A stretch of 64,000 nt of DNA from Pontederia crassipes (GCA_030549335.1 CM060192.1:23254157-23318156), one strand, 5' to 3'. Positions 34,500-46,770 are shown, counted from the stretch's first letter. The notes: a model not told the origin generated them from the sequence alone. Numbers and translations: made by a program.

Positions 34500-34800
34500 A
34501 GGTCAGTCAACCTACCGATCGAAGCAAAGAAGGCCGGTCGAGATAGTCCAGTCGATCGATCTGAGAAACCGGTCGACCCATCAAGACACTGCTCAAATGA
34601 AAACTGCGAGACTGTACCGATCGACGGACCGATCGATGCAGCGGCCGACCGATCAGCTCAATGGCTATAAATCAAAACTACGAGACTGTACCGGTCGAGG
34701 CACCGATCGATGGACCGGTCCACCGATCAAGCGCAGAAGTTGAAGAAAATGCACAATGGTCACATGAACCGGTCGACCGGTCCAGAAGTGCGATCGACTT
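34500..34800 (+). repeat. GGTCGACC-type array in the 5' SIRE LTR
   Basis: Exact GGTCGACC octamers start at 34,571 and 34,771, with many near copies (CCGATCGA, ACCGGTCGAG, GCCGACCGATC). It lies immediately upstream of the TATA box, so in U3. Confidence 0.88.
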
Positions 34801-34889
34801 GGCCTCCGAGTCAAATGAACAGTAACAGTCAAATTTGAAGGAGAAATTTGTGAAATGATTTCTGGACGAATTTTTCACACATGGAAGGC

Positions 34890-34897
34890 TATAAAAG
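34890..34897 (+). promoter_or_regulatory. TATA box of the SIRE LTR promoter
   Basis: TATAAAAG, conserved in the 3' LTR (40,937-40,944) and in the minus-strand solo LTR (53,080-53,087). It sits about 90 bp downstream of the palindrome array. Confidence 0.65.
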
Positions 34898-35493
34898 GAG
34901 TGCCAAAGCCAGAGGCAAAAGCATCCATTCACTCATTGAAGAAAAACTTCAAGTTGTCAAAGAGAAATTATTTCTTGAAGTTTTCATTTTATAGCTTTCT
35001 CATTCTTTCTCTCTTCTTCCCTTGTGAGCTTAGCTTTGTAAAAGAGAGAAACACTTTTGTTTAAAAAAACTGAGAGAGCTCCTGTGTAAAAGAGGTTCAA
35101 AGTCTCACCTCTTGAGTGAGAGAACTAGACTAGCTTCCTAGGAGGAGAGGTTCCTTGCCTCTTGAAGCGGAGAAAAGGTGGTTGATGTAAAGGGCTTTCT
35201 TCCTTCCCCCATTTGGAACAAAGAAAGTGACTAGTGGAATCTCCGGCGGTCTCGAGGTCGAGAAGTCGGAGCAGGGACGTAGGTCAAGGTGTGGCCGAAC
35301 CTCATCAACAACCACCGTGTGTTTACATTTGATTTTCTCTCTCTCCCCCCGTTCATATTGTGTTTACAATCTGAATTGCAAAGGTTTTAAGAATCGGTTT
35401 TGTGCTTCCGCTACGAATTTTGTAAAATCGATATTTTTGGTTAAACACCAATTCACCTCCCTCCCCTCTTGGTGCCCTTTGGGATCATACAAT

Positions 35494-35505
35494 TGGTATC
35501 AGTGC
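35494..35505 (+). other. Primer-binding site of the SIRE-like element
   Basis: TGGTATCAGTGC two bases after the LTR end; it matches the tRNA-Met-type site for the first nine bases. Confidence 0.8.
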
Positions 35506-35620
35506 GGGTTGCTCTTGTTTTGATCTTTTGAATCATCGCAATTTTTAGATCTAATCATTTTAGATCTAATCATTTTTAAGATTCAATCGTTTGTTTTAAG
35601 ATTTAATAATCTTGAGAGCT

Positions 35621-37098
35621 ATGGCATCAAGTGCATTTGTTTTTGCCAAAGGACAATCAATTAGTCGTCCTCCCCTTTTAAATGCATCAAATTTTCAATC
35701 TTGGAAAATTTGGATTCAAGCCTACATATGTTCTATCGATTTAAACATGTGGGATATTGTTGAGAAAGGCTATTATTTACATGAAAATTTACCTTCCGAA
35801 CATGACGAAAGATAAATTTTTTTTTCGAAATTGGATTGAAAAGCAAAGAATATTTTCTATTGTGCTTTGGATTCAACGGAGTTTAATCGGATTTCAAGTT
35901 GTGAAACCACAACCGAGATTTGGGAAAAACTCATCACCACTTATGAATGAACCTATAAAGTTAAAGAATCTAGATTGAATATTTTAAATCATCAATATGA
36001 TTCTTTCAAGATGCATGAAAATGAGTCATAAATGACATGGTTGCTCGATTTAATGATATTTTGAATGACTTAGCCTCCTTGGACGAGCCAAGATCTAACC
36101 CCCAAAAAGTGAAAAAGATTCTCAGGTCTCTTTCCTCAAGATGGCATACAAAGAGGACCGTGATCGAAGAAAAAGATTTGAACAAATTGGATTTCGATGA
36201 TCTAATTGGTTCACTTCTAACCTATGAGATCTCAATCTAAGAAGATCAAGAAGAAAAAGCCCCCAAGAAAAAAACATTGACATTAAAGGCAAATGCAAAT
36301 GAAGAAGAAGTGGACGAAAAGAGACTCACCCGCTACACAAGAAAGCTAGATAAGTATCTCAAGTTTGTGAAGAAGAAAGAAAAGAATGAGAAGCCTACCC
36401 GAAGATCAAACAAAAATCACAAAGAAAAGACATCTCGAAAAGATAAGAAGAAAAAGTATGAAGAGTCAAGTGAAACAAGTGACTCATCAAGTTCTTTTAG
36501 TGATGAAGCATACTTATGCTTAATGGCACACGACGATGAGGTAACCTCTAATCCTTCAAATAATGTCTCATCAAGCTCTTTCGAAGAAAATCTTTCTTTA
36601 GATGTAAATAAAGAACTCTCCTCTCTTATAAAACGATATTTTTCAATTAAAGAGGAAAATGAAAAATTAATATGTGAAATTGAAAAATTAAAAGAAGAAA
36701 AGGATATATGTTTTATGGAAAATGAAAATCTTAAAAATGAAATTGAAACTTTGAAAATTACAGATGCATGTGAAATTGTCAAACTAGCATGTTCATTAGA
36801 AAAAATAAAACAAGAAAATGCCCTTTTGAAAAATACACAAAATAAGATTATTTTTCAACTAACAAAAAATAATCTTATGAGCCATTTTGGACATAAAAAC
36901 TCTTATTGAAAATCCAATCATTCCTATGATAAAAAATCACATATTCCATGTTTTACATGCGGATTTCATGGCAATTATTCTTATCAATGCAAAATAAGAA
37001 AATTATCACCACATGCACATGGCATGATTTGGGTTCCGAAAGGAACATTATCTAACAAAATTGGACCCAAAGAAGTTTGGGTACTAAAAGTTACTTGA
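35621..37098 (+). pseudogene. gag of the SIRE-like element
   Basis: Starts MASSAFVFAKGQSISRPPLL followed by NFQSWKIWIQAYI, the typical N-terminus of copia SIRE gag. After frameshifts (near 35,815-36,000) the UBN2 core reads MVARFNDILNDLASL, KKILRSLSSRWHTK and DLNKLDFDDLIGSLLTYEIS, then a stop. A Lys-rich segment, a Ser/Asp/Glu-rich segment (EESSETSDSSSSFSDEAYL) and a long coiled-coil-like stretch (about 36,600-36,860, EKLICEIEKLKEEKDI) follow. After another stop comes a zinc knuckle, CFTCGFHGNYSYQC, in which the metal-binding His position is Asn. The region ends IWVPKGTLSNKIGPKEVW, where pol would begin in full elements. About four interruptions make it inactive. Confidence 0.88.
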
Positions 37099-37261
37099 TT
37101 ACTTTTTCAGGTGTGCCTCAACATGCAAAGGACATATGGAATTGAAAATGTGAAGGCACAAAAGTTATGGTAAATGTATCATCTATTTTTTATGTCACTC
37201 AAAAATTCAAAACTACAATTTTTTAAAAGAGGAACATATAAATGAAAATTGGTAATAGTGA

Positions 37262-37703
37262 TAGGGGGAGCATGATTAAACTTTATCGTGGATATCATTG
37301 TTAAATCAAAGTTTTATGCCATATTTTGATTCTTAATATATTTTTGTTTGACTTTCATAAATTGGTTTTCATTATAAAATAGCCATAAACTTAGGGGGAG
37401 TTATCTTTCAAAACCTTATGTTGCAAACTCTACATATCTATTATATGACAAAAAAGGGATGAATAATTTTTTTAAAATTGATTAAGGGGGAGTTACATAT
37501 GGGTTCCTATATACTTCAATTACAAACGACTTTTTTATGAAACAAAAGGGGGAGAAACATAGGAGAAATATGACCTGAATATATTTTATAAGAAAAGTTA
37601 TGTGTTGGGGGGAGTAAAATTGCTTTAACAAGATTTTACAACTTTTTCGCCAACTTATATCTTTTTCATATTTCTCGGCTTGTCTTTATGAAAAAGGGGG
37701 AGA
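37262..37703 (+). repeat. Six GGGGGAG polypurine-tract motifs before the SIRE 3' LTR
   Basis: GGGGGAG occurs at about 37,264, 37,394, 37,496, 37,557, 37,608 and 37,696, the last being the functional position next to the LTR. Repeated purine tracts are a known trait of SIRE/Maximus elements. The region between gag and LTR holds nothing else recognisable. Confidence 0.82.
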
Positions 37704-39693
37704 TTGTTGGGTCAAATTTTTAATGACATATAAAATTATATTTTGATGAAACAAACATCGAAAGATTAAAGTTGAAATGTTAAAAAAGTTTAAAGAAAAA
37801 TGGATAACTTTATGCACTATGCTTTGATTAAATAATCATCATTGATCAAAGTGGAATGTTAGAGTTGTAGAGAATTCTGTTAGCTTTCTATAGACTCCAA
37901 GATCATCTAATTTGGATAACCGTGCAGAATGTTATGATCAAAATAGTGCAGGTCGATCAACCTACCGGTCGAAACAAAGAAGGCTGGTCAAGATAGTCCG
38001 GTCGACCGATCTGAGAAATCGGTTGACCGATCAAGACACTGCTCAAATGAAAACTGCGAGACTATACCGATGTCGGCCGCTAGTGATATTCATGAATAAT
38101 GTGATAACTTGCTGGATTTTATGTAAAAAGTGCAATTTTTCAATATTTGGTCTAACTCCCCAACTCACTTTCTGCAAGTGCACAGGTAAGTTGTAGTAGA
38201 CCCAAGTTGTCGTATCCACAGAGATTTGAAGCCCTAGACTCCCTAAAAATAATTTAGACTAGTCCTACTTAAAGTGGCAAAAATAAAAAATTAAAGGGAA
38301 GTGAAACAGATTTTTAAAGAAAGGCAAAATGATAATTGTTTTTGGGTTTTTGAAGAGTTATCTAAACTGAATTATAAATGCTAGATTAGAGACTAAAAGG
38401 GTTTAACTATCAATGAGGAAGGTTCTCCTAGGAATTGGGGTTCATCTAACTTAATTATGGATTGAATGAAACAAGTTATCAATTTTTTAGTCAAATCTGA
38501 TTCAACCTTAAACATGGCTGCTCTCACAGCTCAGTTAGCCCAAAACTAATCACTATATTCTCATATAAATGTTAGCTAAATTGAATTAGAGGAGGATCCC
38601 CACTGAATATCAAGTTATCATTAGGCTCAAACTTAAGTTCCTTGCTGATTTTTTGACAATTTAGTGAAATATGAAATGATAACAATCAATTGCACTTTAA
38701 ATATGATGGAATTGCTTCAATTAACTAAACATGAATGAAATCAATCCAATATTAGTGCTAATGCTTCTTGGTTTATCTCTAAACTACAAGAGGATTTTAA
38801 ATAGCCTCTCAGCTGCAAATGGAAATGAAATTCACATTTTCACTAATGAATTGGATAGAAATCAGCACTCAATTACATATGGAACTCAGCACTTGCAATT
38901 GCTTCTTGGTTCATCTCTGAACTACAAGAAAACCTTAAGTACACCTCTCAGTGATTAAATGAAATCAGGGGCTTAACAATAACAAGGCAGATTCCACAAA
39001 TTTCAAGAAATCAGCAATGGAAATTCAGGAAATCAGCAATGGGAAAATTCAGAAATCAGCATTGAAGAGTTGCACCAATTCAGGGAATTAAACCTTGGAA
39101 ATACCATTGTCCCTTGATTCATTTCTGAACAAGAAGGAACCTAAAGATTAGCTCCTTAGCTACTAAGAAATCAGGGCTCCACAGTGGTGAAAATAGATTT
39201 GACAATTCAGAAATTAGAAATGGGAAAACAGAATTTAGAAATCAGAAAATCAGATTTCTAATTAGATTGAATCTAGAAACTTGCCATTAGTTTTTTATTC
39301 ATTTCTGAACAAAGAGTAGATCAAAGGACAACCTCTTAGTTGTAAATATTAATAGGACCTCACAATGTCAAGAACAGATTCATATGCAGCAGATTCAGAA
39401 ATAAGAAATGTTTTGACATCAAGCAGGAAATCAGATTTGTTCTCATCCATCCATAACTAAACTAGCATACTACCCTATCCTAGGAGAGCTAGGATTTAGC
39501 TCATTATAATTATAACAATTGATACATAATAGGAAGAATTAATAAGGCTAAACATTCTGAAATCAGAAGAACAAAATCTTGTCCACAGAAATCAGAGTTG
39601 CAGCCCTTCCTTCAGCTCCTTTCCTTCCTCCCCTTCAGATCCTGTCCAGAATCCTCCAAATGGAGGCTCCCCTTTCTCTCCAGGGTTTCTCAG

Positions 39694-39702
39694 CTTATAT
39701 AT
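39694..39702 (-). promoter_or_regulatory. Candidate TATA box of the Athila-type solo LTR
   Basis: ATATATAAG on the minus strand, downstream (in that direction) of the GATAACTT array. Confidence 0.45.
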
Positions 39703-40017
39703 GAGTCTTCTACTCAGATGCAAATGAGAATATTCCATTCCCCTTTAATTTTGCCAAGTGTCCTGGTCCAGAAAATATCAGCAGGTTAAGTAGCTTTTTG
39801 GACAGCTTTTGGAGTGGTCCCCCCTCCTTTTTTCAAGTTTTTACAGCCTTGATTTCCTTGCTACAAAGATCAAACATCAAGCATCAAAGTCCTTGAATAG
39901 GATTTAAACAAATAAGGATTAGGACAATAACAACTATCAACTCAAATATCAAATGAGGTTTGGTGTTGTGCAGGAATGAAAACCATAATTAAAATTGATA
40001 ATTTTGAAGCCCCGAAT

Positions 40018-40529
40018 GATAACTTTGTATATTTCATGAAAATTATCCAAATATGGGTGGTTCAAAGCATTGAAGGCATCAAAGGAATTAGGATGGCAAG
40101 TGAATGATGTCGGAAATCAAATGTGGATAAGATTTCATAGGAATGATAACTTGGGTGCAAAAAACGATAACTTAATGCCTTAAAAATGATAACTTGTCCT
40201 AACTTTGGTTGTGGTTATCCAAATGTGATGAAATCAGGGAAGCAAAGAGTTAGCACAATAATATAATGATTGCCTAAGGTTTTCATGCAGAAATGACACA
40301 TTTGCATATAGAAATGATAGTTTTGCCCTAAAATGATAACTTGACATTCAAAAGTGATAACCAATGAAATGGAATGATAACTTAGCACAAGTTGAAATAT
40401 GATCATCCAAATATGAATAATTCATGATGGCATGGGATTTAGGGCAGAACAATCACTGGAAATCAACTCAATTAAAATAATGATAACTTTATACATTGGA
40501 ATGCTAACTTGCCCTAGAAATGATAACTT
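40018..40529 (-). repeat. GATAACTT motif array in the solo LTR
   Basis: Eight exact GATAACTT octamers, mostly as AATGATAACTT, start at 40,018, 40,145, 40,166, 40,188, 40,335, 40,376, 40,482 and 40,522. Further copies have one or two changes. The cluster is upstream of the minus-strand TATA box, so in U3. Confidence 0.85.
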
Positions 40530-41539
40530 GGCATAGAATTGAGATATTAATGGATTTTAGCATTTCAGAACCTCTATGCACATGGAATTAAGTATAAAAT
40601 GAGAAAGATCAACTAGTTATCACAATCCATGCATTCTAAGCATAATTGGCCAAAAGTTAGGCAATTTGAGGGCTCGATATGGGTGAAATGCATCTAAAAT
40701 GGGATAAAAACCTATAGTGATCAGCTAGTGATCATGTACCGGTCGAGACACCGGTCGATGGACCGGTCGACCGATCAAGCATAGAAGTTGAAGAAAATGC
40801 GCAACGGTCACATGGACTGGTCGACCGATCCAGAAGTGCGGTCGATCGGCCTTCGAGTCAAATGAACAATAACGGTCAAATTTGAAGGAGAAATTTGTGG
40901 CATGATTTCTGGACGAATTTTCCACACATTGAAGGTTATAAAAGGGGTGCCAAAGCCAGAGGCAAAAGTATCCATTCACTCATTGAAGAAAAACTTCAAG
41001 TTGTCAAAGAGAGATTATTTCTTGAAGTTTTCATTTTATAGCTTTCTCATTCTTTCTCTCTTCTTCTCTTGTGAGCTTAGCTTTGTAAAAGAAAGAAACA
41101 CTTTTGTTTTAAAAAGCTGAGAGAGCTCTTGTGTAAAAGAGGTTCAAAGTCTTACCTCTTGAGTGAGAGAAATAGACTAGCTTCCTAGGATGAGAGGTTG
41201 CCTTGCCTCTTAAAGCGGAGAAAATGTGGTTGATGTAAAGGGCTTTCTTCCTTGCCCCATTTGGAACAAAGGAAGTGACTAGTGGAATCTCTGGCGGTCT
41301 TGAGGTCGAGAAGTCGGAGCGGGGACGTAGGTCAAGGTGTGGCCGAACCTCGTCAACAACCACCGTGTGTTTGCATTTGATTTTCTCTCTCTCTCCCCCG
41401 TTCATAATGTGTTTACAATCTGAATTGCAAAGGTTTTAAGAATCGGTTTTGTGCTTCCGCTACGAATTTTGTGAAATCGATATTTTTGGTTAAACACCAA
41501 TTCACCCCCCCTCCTCTTGGTGCTCTTTGGGATCCTACA

Positions 41540-42200
41540 CCTGGCCTATGGGAAATTGATTCGCGACGGCTCACAACTCCACAAAGACTCCAAGTTTCAG
41601 CTATTGTCATATATCTCTTTTTGTTTCTGGTGCTTTTGGAAATTTAGAAATGACACTCTTTATTCTTCTCCATCCACTATCCCTGCTATGTGGTACTGTG
41701 CGCAAGCAAAAGCCGAGAAATACATACAACACCACTGCCTGAGGGTCCACCATCAATTCAGTGGGAACCCCACCTCATGATTGGGTGACACTCAACTCTG
41801 TTGGTTCTTTTATATGACTCAAGGAGGTGGGAGGAGCAAGCTTCCTGTCTTTTATTGGAGGTTTTTTTTTGCAGGGTCGTCAAGGAGGAACTTCCACACC
41901 GTCCTAGATGTGGAAGCTTGGGCACTGAGACAGAGCATCATCAAATGCTTAGAACTTGGCTATCGGAAGATCATAGTGCAAATTGACTCGTCTAACCTTG
42001 TCAGCATTATTAACAAAAAAGCTGTGTCCTTGGAAGATCAACATTTGGAATACTATACACAATTTGAATTCCCTTGACATTAAACATATCTATAGGTAAG
42101 CAAATCAAGCTGCTGATTATATTGCTAATAGTAGCCGATTAACCTCTTTTATTGATTTATTTTGGCAGGATGAGCCTCGTCATGGTCTCCTATGATTTCA
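41540..42200 (+). pseudogene. LINE fragment, part 3 of 3 (RNase H-like domain)
   Basis: Continues part 2 after the SIRE element. The linker has ISFCFWCFWKFRNDTLYSS. The RVT_3-type RNase H reads WVTLNSVGSF (first catalytic D is V), then VEAWALRQSIIKCLELGYRK, IIVQIDSSNLVSIINKK and SLDIKHIY...NQAADYIANSS. E and the later two D are kept. A frameshift near 42,065 and stops (for example in IYR-stop-ANQ) disable it. No poly-A tail is evident at the 3' end. Confidence 0.75.
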
Positions 42201-43040
42201 TATCAAGGCACTAGTGGTTATTACATTGAGGATATGGTGAAATCTTATTTTAAAAAAGTATATCATAAAATTATTCGGTTCATTTCTTTTTCTTTTCTTT
42301 AATAATATTTTATTTGATATTAACTATATTATTTTACAAGTAAGAAGAACAAGTTTTTTCAAGTTCTACAATAGATATAAAGTATTTTATTTTAATATAA
42401 TTTAAGTTTAAAATAACTTAAAATTTAAATAAATATAATATAAACATTGAAGGACTGAACCATGGAAGCTAAAAGGTTAAGACAATATTAAATATTATTT
42501 ACTATTTTATGCATTCAGATTTTTTTTTAACATGGAACATATTATAATATGAAATACTTGCCATGAGAAAATTCCGAAGGACAAAACATGAAAAAATTAA
42601 TATAATATAAAAATATTACTTTATTTGATATATTTCAAACGTTTGTATTTTATAAAATAATGTAATATATTATAATCCATTAAAAGTTTTCAAGAACTCG
42701 ACAATAAAAAATAAAAAAACATAATACTCTATCAAATAATGTAATATATTCTGGGACGTAGCTAACTTAATCTGCCCAATTTACTGAATTATAACTATTT
42801 ATACAAAATTTTAGTAAAAAAAATTAAATTGTAGTATAAATATATTGCTTGGCCCTCTCTAGATTTTCATTCTGATTTCGTCTTTGAACATATTATAATA
42901 TTTTTCATTAGGTATTATACTTATGAAATTTTCTTTTGCGTAATAACTATCGACTTCGACATGAATATGAGACGAATGGTAATTATTTTGAAGGCCGACT
43001 TTGAAATGAATATGAATAATGTATAGATGTGAAGACAAAA
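42201..43040. other. AT-rich DNA, nothing recognised
   Basis: About 80% A+T with TAATATAATATA-type runs; no reading frame, element end or RNA gene supported. Confidence 0.6.
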
Positions 43041-43069
43041 TGTAATGACACCTCAAAATCGTATAAACA

Positions 43070-43345
43070 TCGATGAATTTGTAATGAATTTATGTTTACC
43101 ATTGATCTATACAACAATGATAGTCCACATGTGTGGACCTCATTTAGATCCCACAATCCCCAACCCCAATAACATTGGATTTAAAGAATATGTGGATAAA
43201 AATGGGCCCACATGTGTGGACCTACCATCGATTCATAGATCAATGGTAATATCTGATAAACATCTTTTATGATGAATTCATAATAAATTTATATTTATCA
43301 TTGATCTATACATCAATGAGATCCACATATGTGGACCCCAATCAC
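43070..43345. repeat. Direct and inverted repeats near the end of the minus-strand LTR
   Basis: 43,070-43,140 and 43,271-43,340 are direct near-copies (GATGAATT...CATTGATCTATACA...TCCACAT.TGTGGACC). 43,205-43,255 is an inverted copy of the second, so 43,205-43,340 could fold into a hairpin. Confidence 0.7.
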
Positions 43346-44614
43346 ATTTGTTACGTGGTAAAATCCAATCTAAAGGACATTATCAACTATATAATAGTTT
43401 GACTAAAATATTAACTTTGACTAGTTCTTTGATTAGAACAATAGTTAAGCGAAAGACTATAGAAAGGATAAATGAAAGATCAATAATTTGTGGAAGACCA
43501 ATAGAATCATTAATATAAACCAAAGTAGCAATAACCACATATAACACTAATAATTATCAATAGTTAAAGTGGAGGTCTAATGAAATAAAGACGCATATAT
43601 ATTAAAATAACTAAAGTGACATGATAACATCTTAGGATCACTCCATGTGCATATGAACATCACGAATAGCATCAGTCGCGTGAGTTTATCATTCATTACT
43701 CTAATTACCTATAGGATCAATGCATGAAAAATAATAACCCATGAGGTTCATAGCTCAATAAATGAATAATAAACCAATGGATAAATAGTAACAATAAATG
43801 AGCATGAGTCAATGTGATCATAATTATGCTTTGGATCAATGGTTCATCTATGCAATGTATGTTGGATCCAAAGGCACCAGGGGGGGATAAATTGATGTTA
43901 AATTCGAAAATATCGATTTCACGAAAATCATTGTCCCACCACACTCTGTGACTAAGTTCTAATCCCAACTATTACATTCCTTAATTATGTTTAGCAATTC
44001 TATAAATAAATTTGGCAAAACCTCCTCCCTTACTTATTTTTGTGTTATTTGCCAATACATACAAAGGATGCCTATATATATTCATCAAAGTTTAAATAAA
44101 TAGTTGTAAGACATCACATTCATATATTATCACTATTATTTCACAACTCATTTCACATTTAACACCCCACATGATCAAATTTTACACAATCTTACAAAAT
44201 TATTCAAATAAATTCTAGTACAACTCTCGAGTTTATCTATTACATGCATGCTTTTTAAAAATGAAAGTGGAGAGAAAATAAAAGTGCTCCAATGGCTCGA
44301 CCTCTTCTATATGCATCAAAGGTAAGCTTCGAGTCGACTCAACTCGATAACTTATAATTATTTGAAAAATTCAACAAGGGTAATGTGAGCAACAATCATT
44401 TGCTCAGTGTATGGAATAAATGTACAACATAGGGGAACAATACGAGTGCATATAATATTTAAATAATCATATTTCTTTCATATGAGAAAACGTTTAAAGC
44501 ATAACTACTATCACATAACTTTCCAAATCATATGAACTTTTACATAAATACAAATTATTCAAGATATCATCATATTCATAGTCAAACTTCACACGTGTCA
44601 TTGCACATACTCAT

Positions 44615-44880
44615 CATGGGTCAATACGTATCCCTCTATGATCATGTGTCATACAGTTAAGTAGAGCTTCATAATCAAGAGTATCAGATACGCAGAGCAA
44701 ATTATGGGTCAATACATATCCCTCTATGATTGTGTCTCATACAGTTAAGCAGAGCTTCACAATCAAGAGTCTCAGATACGCAGAGCACATCATGGGTCAA
44801 TATGTATCCCAATCATGATTGTGTATCACCCCAATCATAATTCTCAGATACACAGAGCAATCATGGTTCAATACGTGCAT
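44615..44880. repeat. 88-bp tandem repeat, about three units
   Basis: CATGGGTCAATACGTATCCC, CTCTATGAT, CATACAGTTAAGCAGAGCTTC and CAGATACGCAGAGC recur with starts at 44,615, 44,703 and 44,791 (period 88). A shortened third unit follows. It is part of the LTR-like block. Confidence 0.85.
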
Positions 44881-46770
44881 ACAGAGCAGCCTCCAAAGGG
44901 CAAAAACATCTGATATACGCTCCAAAGGCTTCATGTATATCGAATGCGGTCTAAAAGACCTTTTTCAAATAGCATGGCTAATGAACACATGAAGTTTAAC
45001 AATATCAAAATACACATGTCATAATCTCATATCATTCTCAAATAAAACTTATTTTAACTTCACAAGCATTGTTCCATGAAAATATTTTTTTTGAAAAAGG
45101 TTACTCCACCAAATATGATATTCCTGAAACATATCATAAATATATTTCATAACTCAAGATATGTTCCAATAATAATAATAATAATAATAATTTTTGCTTG
45201 AGATAATATCATAAATAAAATAACTAACATATAACATTTTTTTATGTTGTAAATTTACCCACTCACCTTGTACTTTATCCCTTCAAGGAGGTTTACTGGA
45301 GTTTCTTCATTTCACTTATAGCTGGTTGGTTTCCTACAAGCAATGATGCTATTTCACTTTCCAATTACTAATAATAACAATATGCAATGCATGCTCATGC
45401 ATGAACACTTATTCACCTTAAAATGCATATAATCCCTTCTAATACTAATGTGTAATTTTAGATGTTTATGTTCATATGCTACTTCACACTCCCAACTATT
45501 CAATCTTTCAAAGTTTAATTAGGTGCTGTCTTAGGATTTCAGACTAAGTACTTGTCAATGAATAATTCATAACTTCTTAACCACAAAGGCAAATCTCATT
45601 ATTCTGGATAAATCAGAAACTACACTTACTAAGGTTTCCAACCCTCAAATATTATTAACTAAGTCCAAGTGAGTAAGTCATAACATCTAAGGCAATCTTA
45701 CCTAGGGTTCGTGCCCTGACAAACTGTGTGTCATAGAAAGATTGATCTATATGTTTATTCATACTTGTCCATTTAACTAGATCATATTTTTTTATGAAAA
45801 CTAGACTTCCTTAGTATTTTGTCATAAAAATTAGAAAATTTAACTCCTTGTATAATTCTATAACAAAAATAATCAATTCAAGTCATGTTTCGTTAATTTC
45901 CTAGAACCTGACAGAAAACTCACTATGAAATGAAAACTTCACTTCTCCGCCTCTACACATCCAAATTGGATGATTCCACTTCTCACCGAACCCTTGTGAA
46001 GTATAATGACATGTATAAATTTCAAACCCTAATTCTATTTATCCTAATCATACCCTAATCTACAAGGCGGACCTATCTCTGACTCGGGACAGAGTGAGTG
46101 ACCTATGGTGCTCAGTTCATAACTTTCTCTATGGAAGCCTTTTTACATGATTCTTGTGGTCATGGAAAGCTAACATCGAGAGGATGAATCAGGCAAATGT
46201 TTAAGATTTATGAAGATCTACTTACAAAAATATGATCATATGAAGTCAAAGGTCGGTTTCGGATCTGTAGATTCACCCTAACCCAGCAAACTTGTCGAAT
46301 TTCCTCAAGCTGTTCGGCAATGGATCTGATCTTGGAAATTTTTTGACTTGATAATACGAATAAATAATTTATATATTTTTTTCAGAATTTTAACACGTCA
46401 TATGATGGTTTGGAAAAATCTTTTTCTAAGCAGCTGGTGAGCTGTCTGCTTCAACTGCTTGAAACCCTATTGGTTGAAATGGAGATCCAATCATATTATT
46501 TGGTTAAAAATTAATATTAAACTTCTAATTAATATTAGTTAATCATAATTAAATATGTTTATTATAATATTTACAAATATTAGAATTTATTCCTCATAAC
46601 CTTATATAATTTCTTTATAACGCTTGTCGATAATTTAATTTTGATTATGCTTTAATCCAAGGGTTAGTTGCTACACGCAACCATGACTACATAAGCATTT
46701 AAACTTACTTAAAATAATAATTAAAAGCAAGATTATGCTAAAATGACATTTGTGGAGCACGTCCGTGATA

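Larger units (their letters stand above)
34264..35491 (+). repeat. 5' LTR of the SIRE-like element
   Basis: 1,228 bp, TG...CA. A GGTCGACC-related array lies at 34,500-34,800, including a ~76-bp tandem duplication (GAGACTGTACCG at 34,609 and 34,683). A TATA box is at 34,890 and a poly-C stretch lies just before the end. Confidence 0.92.
38084..40723 (-). mobile_element. Athila/Tat-type solo LTR inside the SIRE 3' LTR
   Basis: 2,640 bp, starting TGATATTCATG and ending TAGTGATCA on the plus strand, flanked by a perfect GCTAG duplication (38,079-38,083 and 40,724-40,728). On the minus strand it contains GGATACGACAACTTGGGTCT and CCTGTGCACTTGCAG (near 38,175-38,225). The same block ends the Athila-like LTR at 59,250-59,295, which gives both family and orientation. 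No coding sequence or primer site is present, so it is best read as a solo LTR left by LTR-LTR recombination. Runs of AAATCAG-type repeats fill 38,990-39,440. Confidence 0.8.
34264..41539 (+). mobile_element. SIRE/Maximus-like Ty1/copia element, gag-only, with a nested solo LTR
   Basis: LTRs start TGTTGGGTCAAA at 34,264 and 37,705, and the element is flanked by a perfect CCTGG duplication (34,259-34,263 and 41,540-41,544). The primer site TGGTATCAGTGC follows the 5' LTR. The internal region is only 2.2 kb and holds gag (UBN2-type) but no protease, integrase, RT or RNase H. Six GGGGGAG purine tracts precede the 3' LTR. The gag type and multiple purine tracts indicate SIRE/Maximus. It could only have moved with help from a full relative. 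A 2,640-bp solo LTR sits inside the 3' LTR. Confidence 0.88.
37705..41539 (+). repeat. 3' LTR of the SIRE-like element, interrupted at 38,084-40,723
   Basis: Parts 37,705-38,083 and 40,729-41,539 together give about 1,190 bp matching the 5' LTR. Exact GGTCGACC octamers start at 38,000, 40,765 and 40,819. One ~76-bp array unit present in the 5' LTR is missing at the interruption. Confidence 0.9.
43041..46770 (-). repeat. Probable Ty3/gypsy LTR on the minus strand
   Basis: The plus-strand left end TGTAATGACACC is, on the minus strand, ...GGTGTCATTACA, the usual 3' end of gypsy LTRs like the Tekay one here. The right end on the minus strand starts TATCACGGACGTGC (probably TG changed to TA). It is preceded on that strand by GGGGACAAAATTTTTTAAGG and AGGGGAG, the expected terminal coding and purine-tract sequence. 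No second copy was found, and the matching internal region could not be identified, so it may be a truncated 3' end. Length 3.7 kb. Confidence 0.45.

Noticed and set aside
43045..43272. 75-codon frame in the minus-strand LTR block
   Set aside because: Made of the direct and inverted repeats there; no protein-like conservation.
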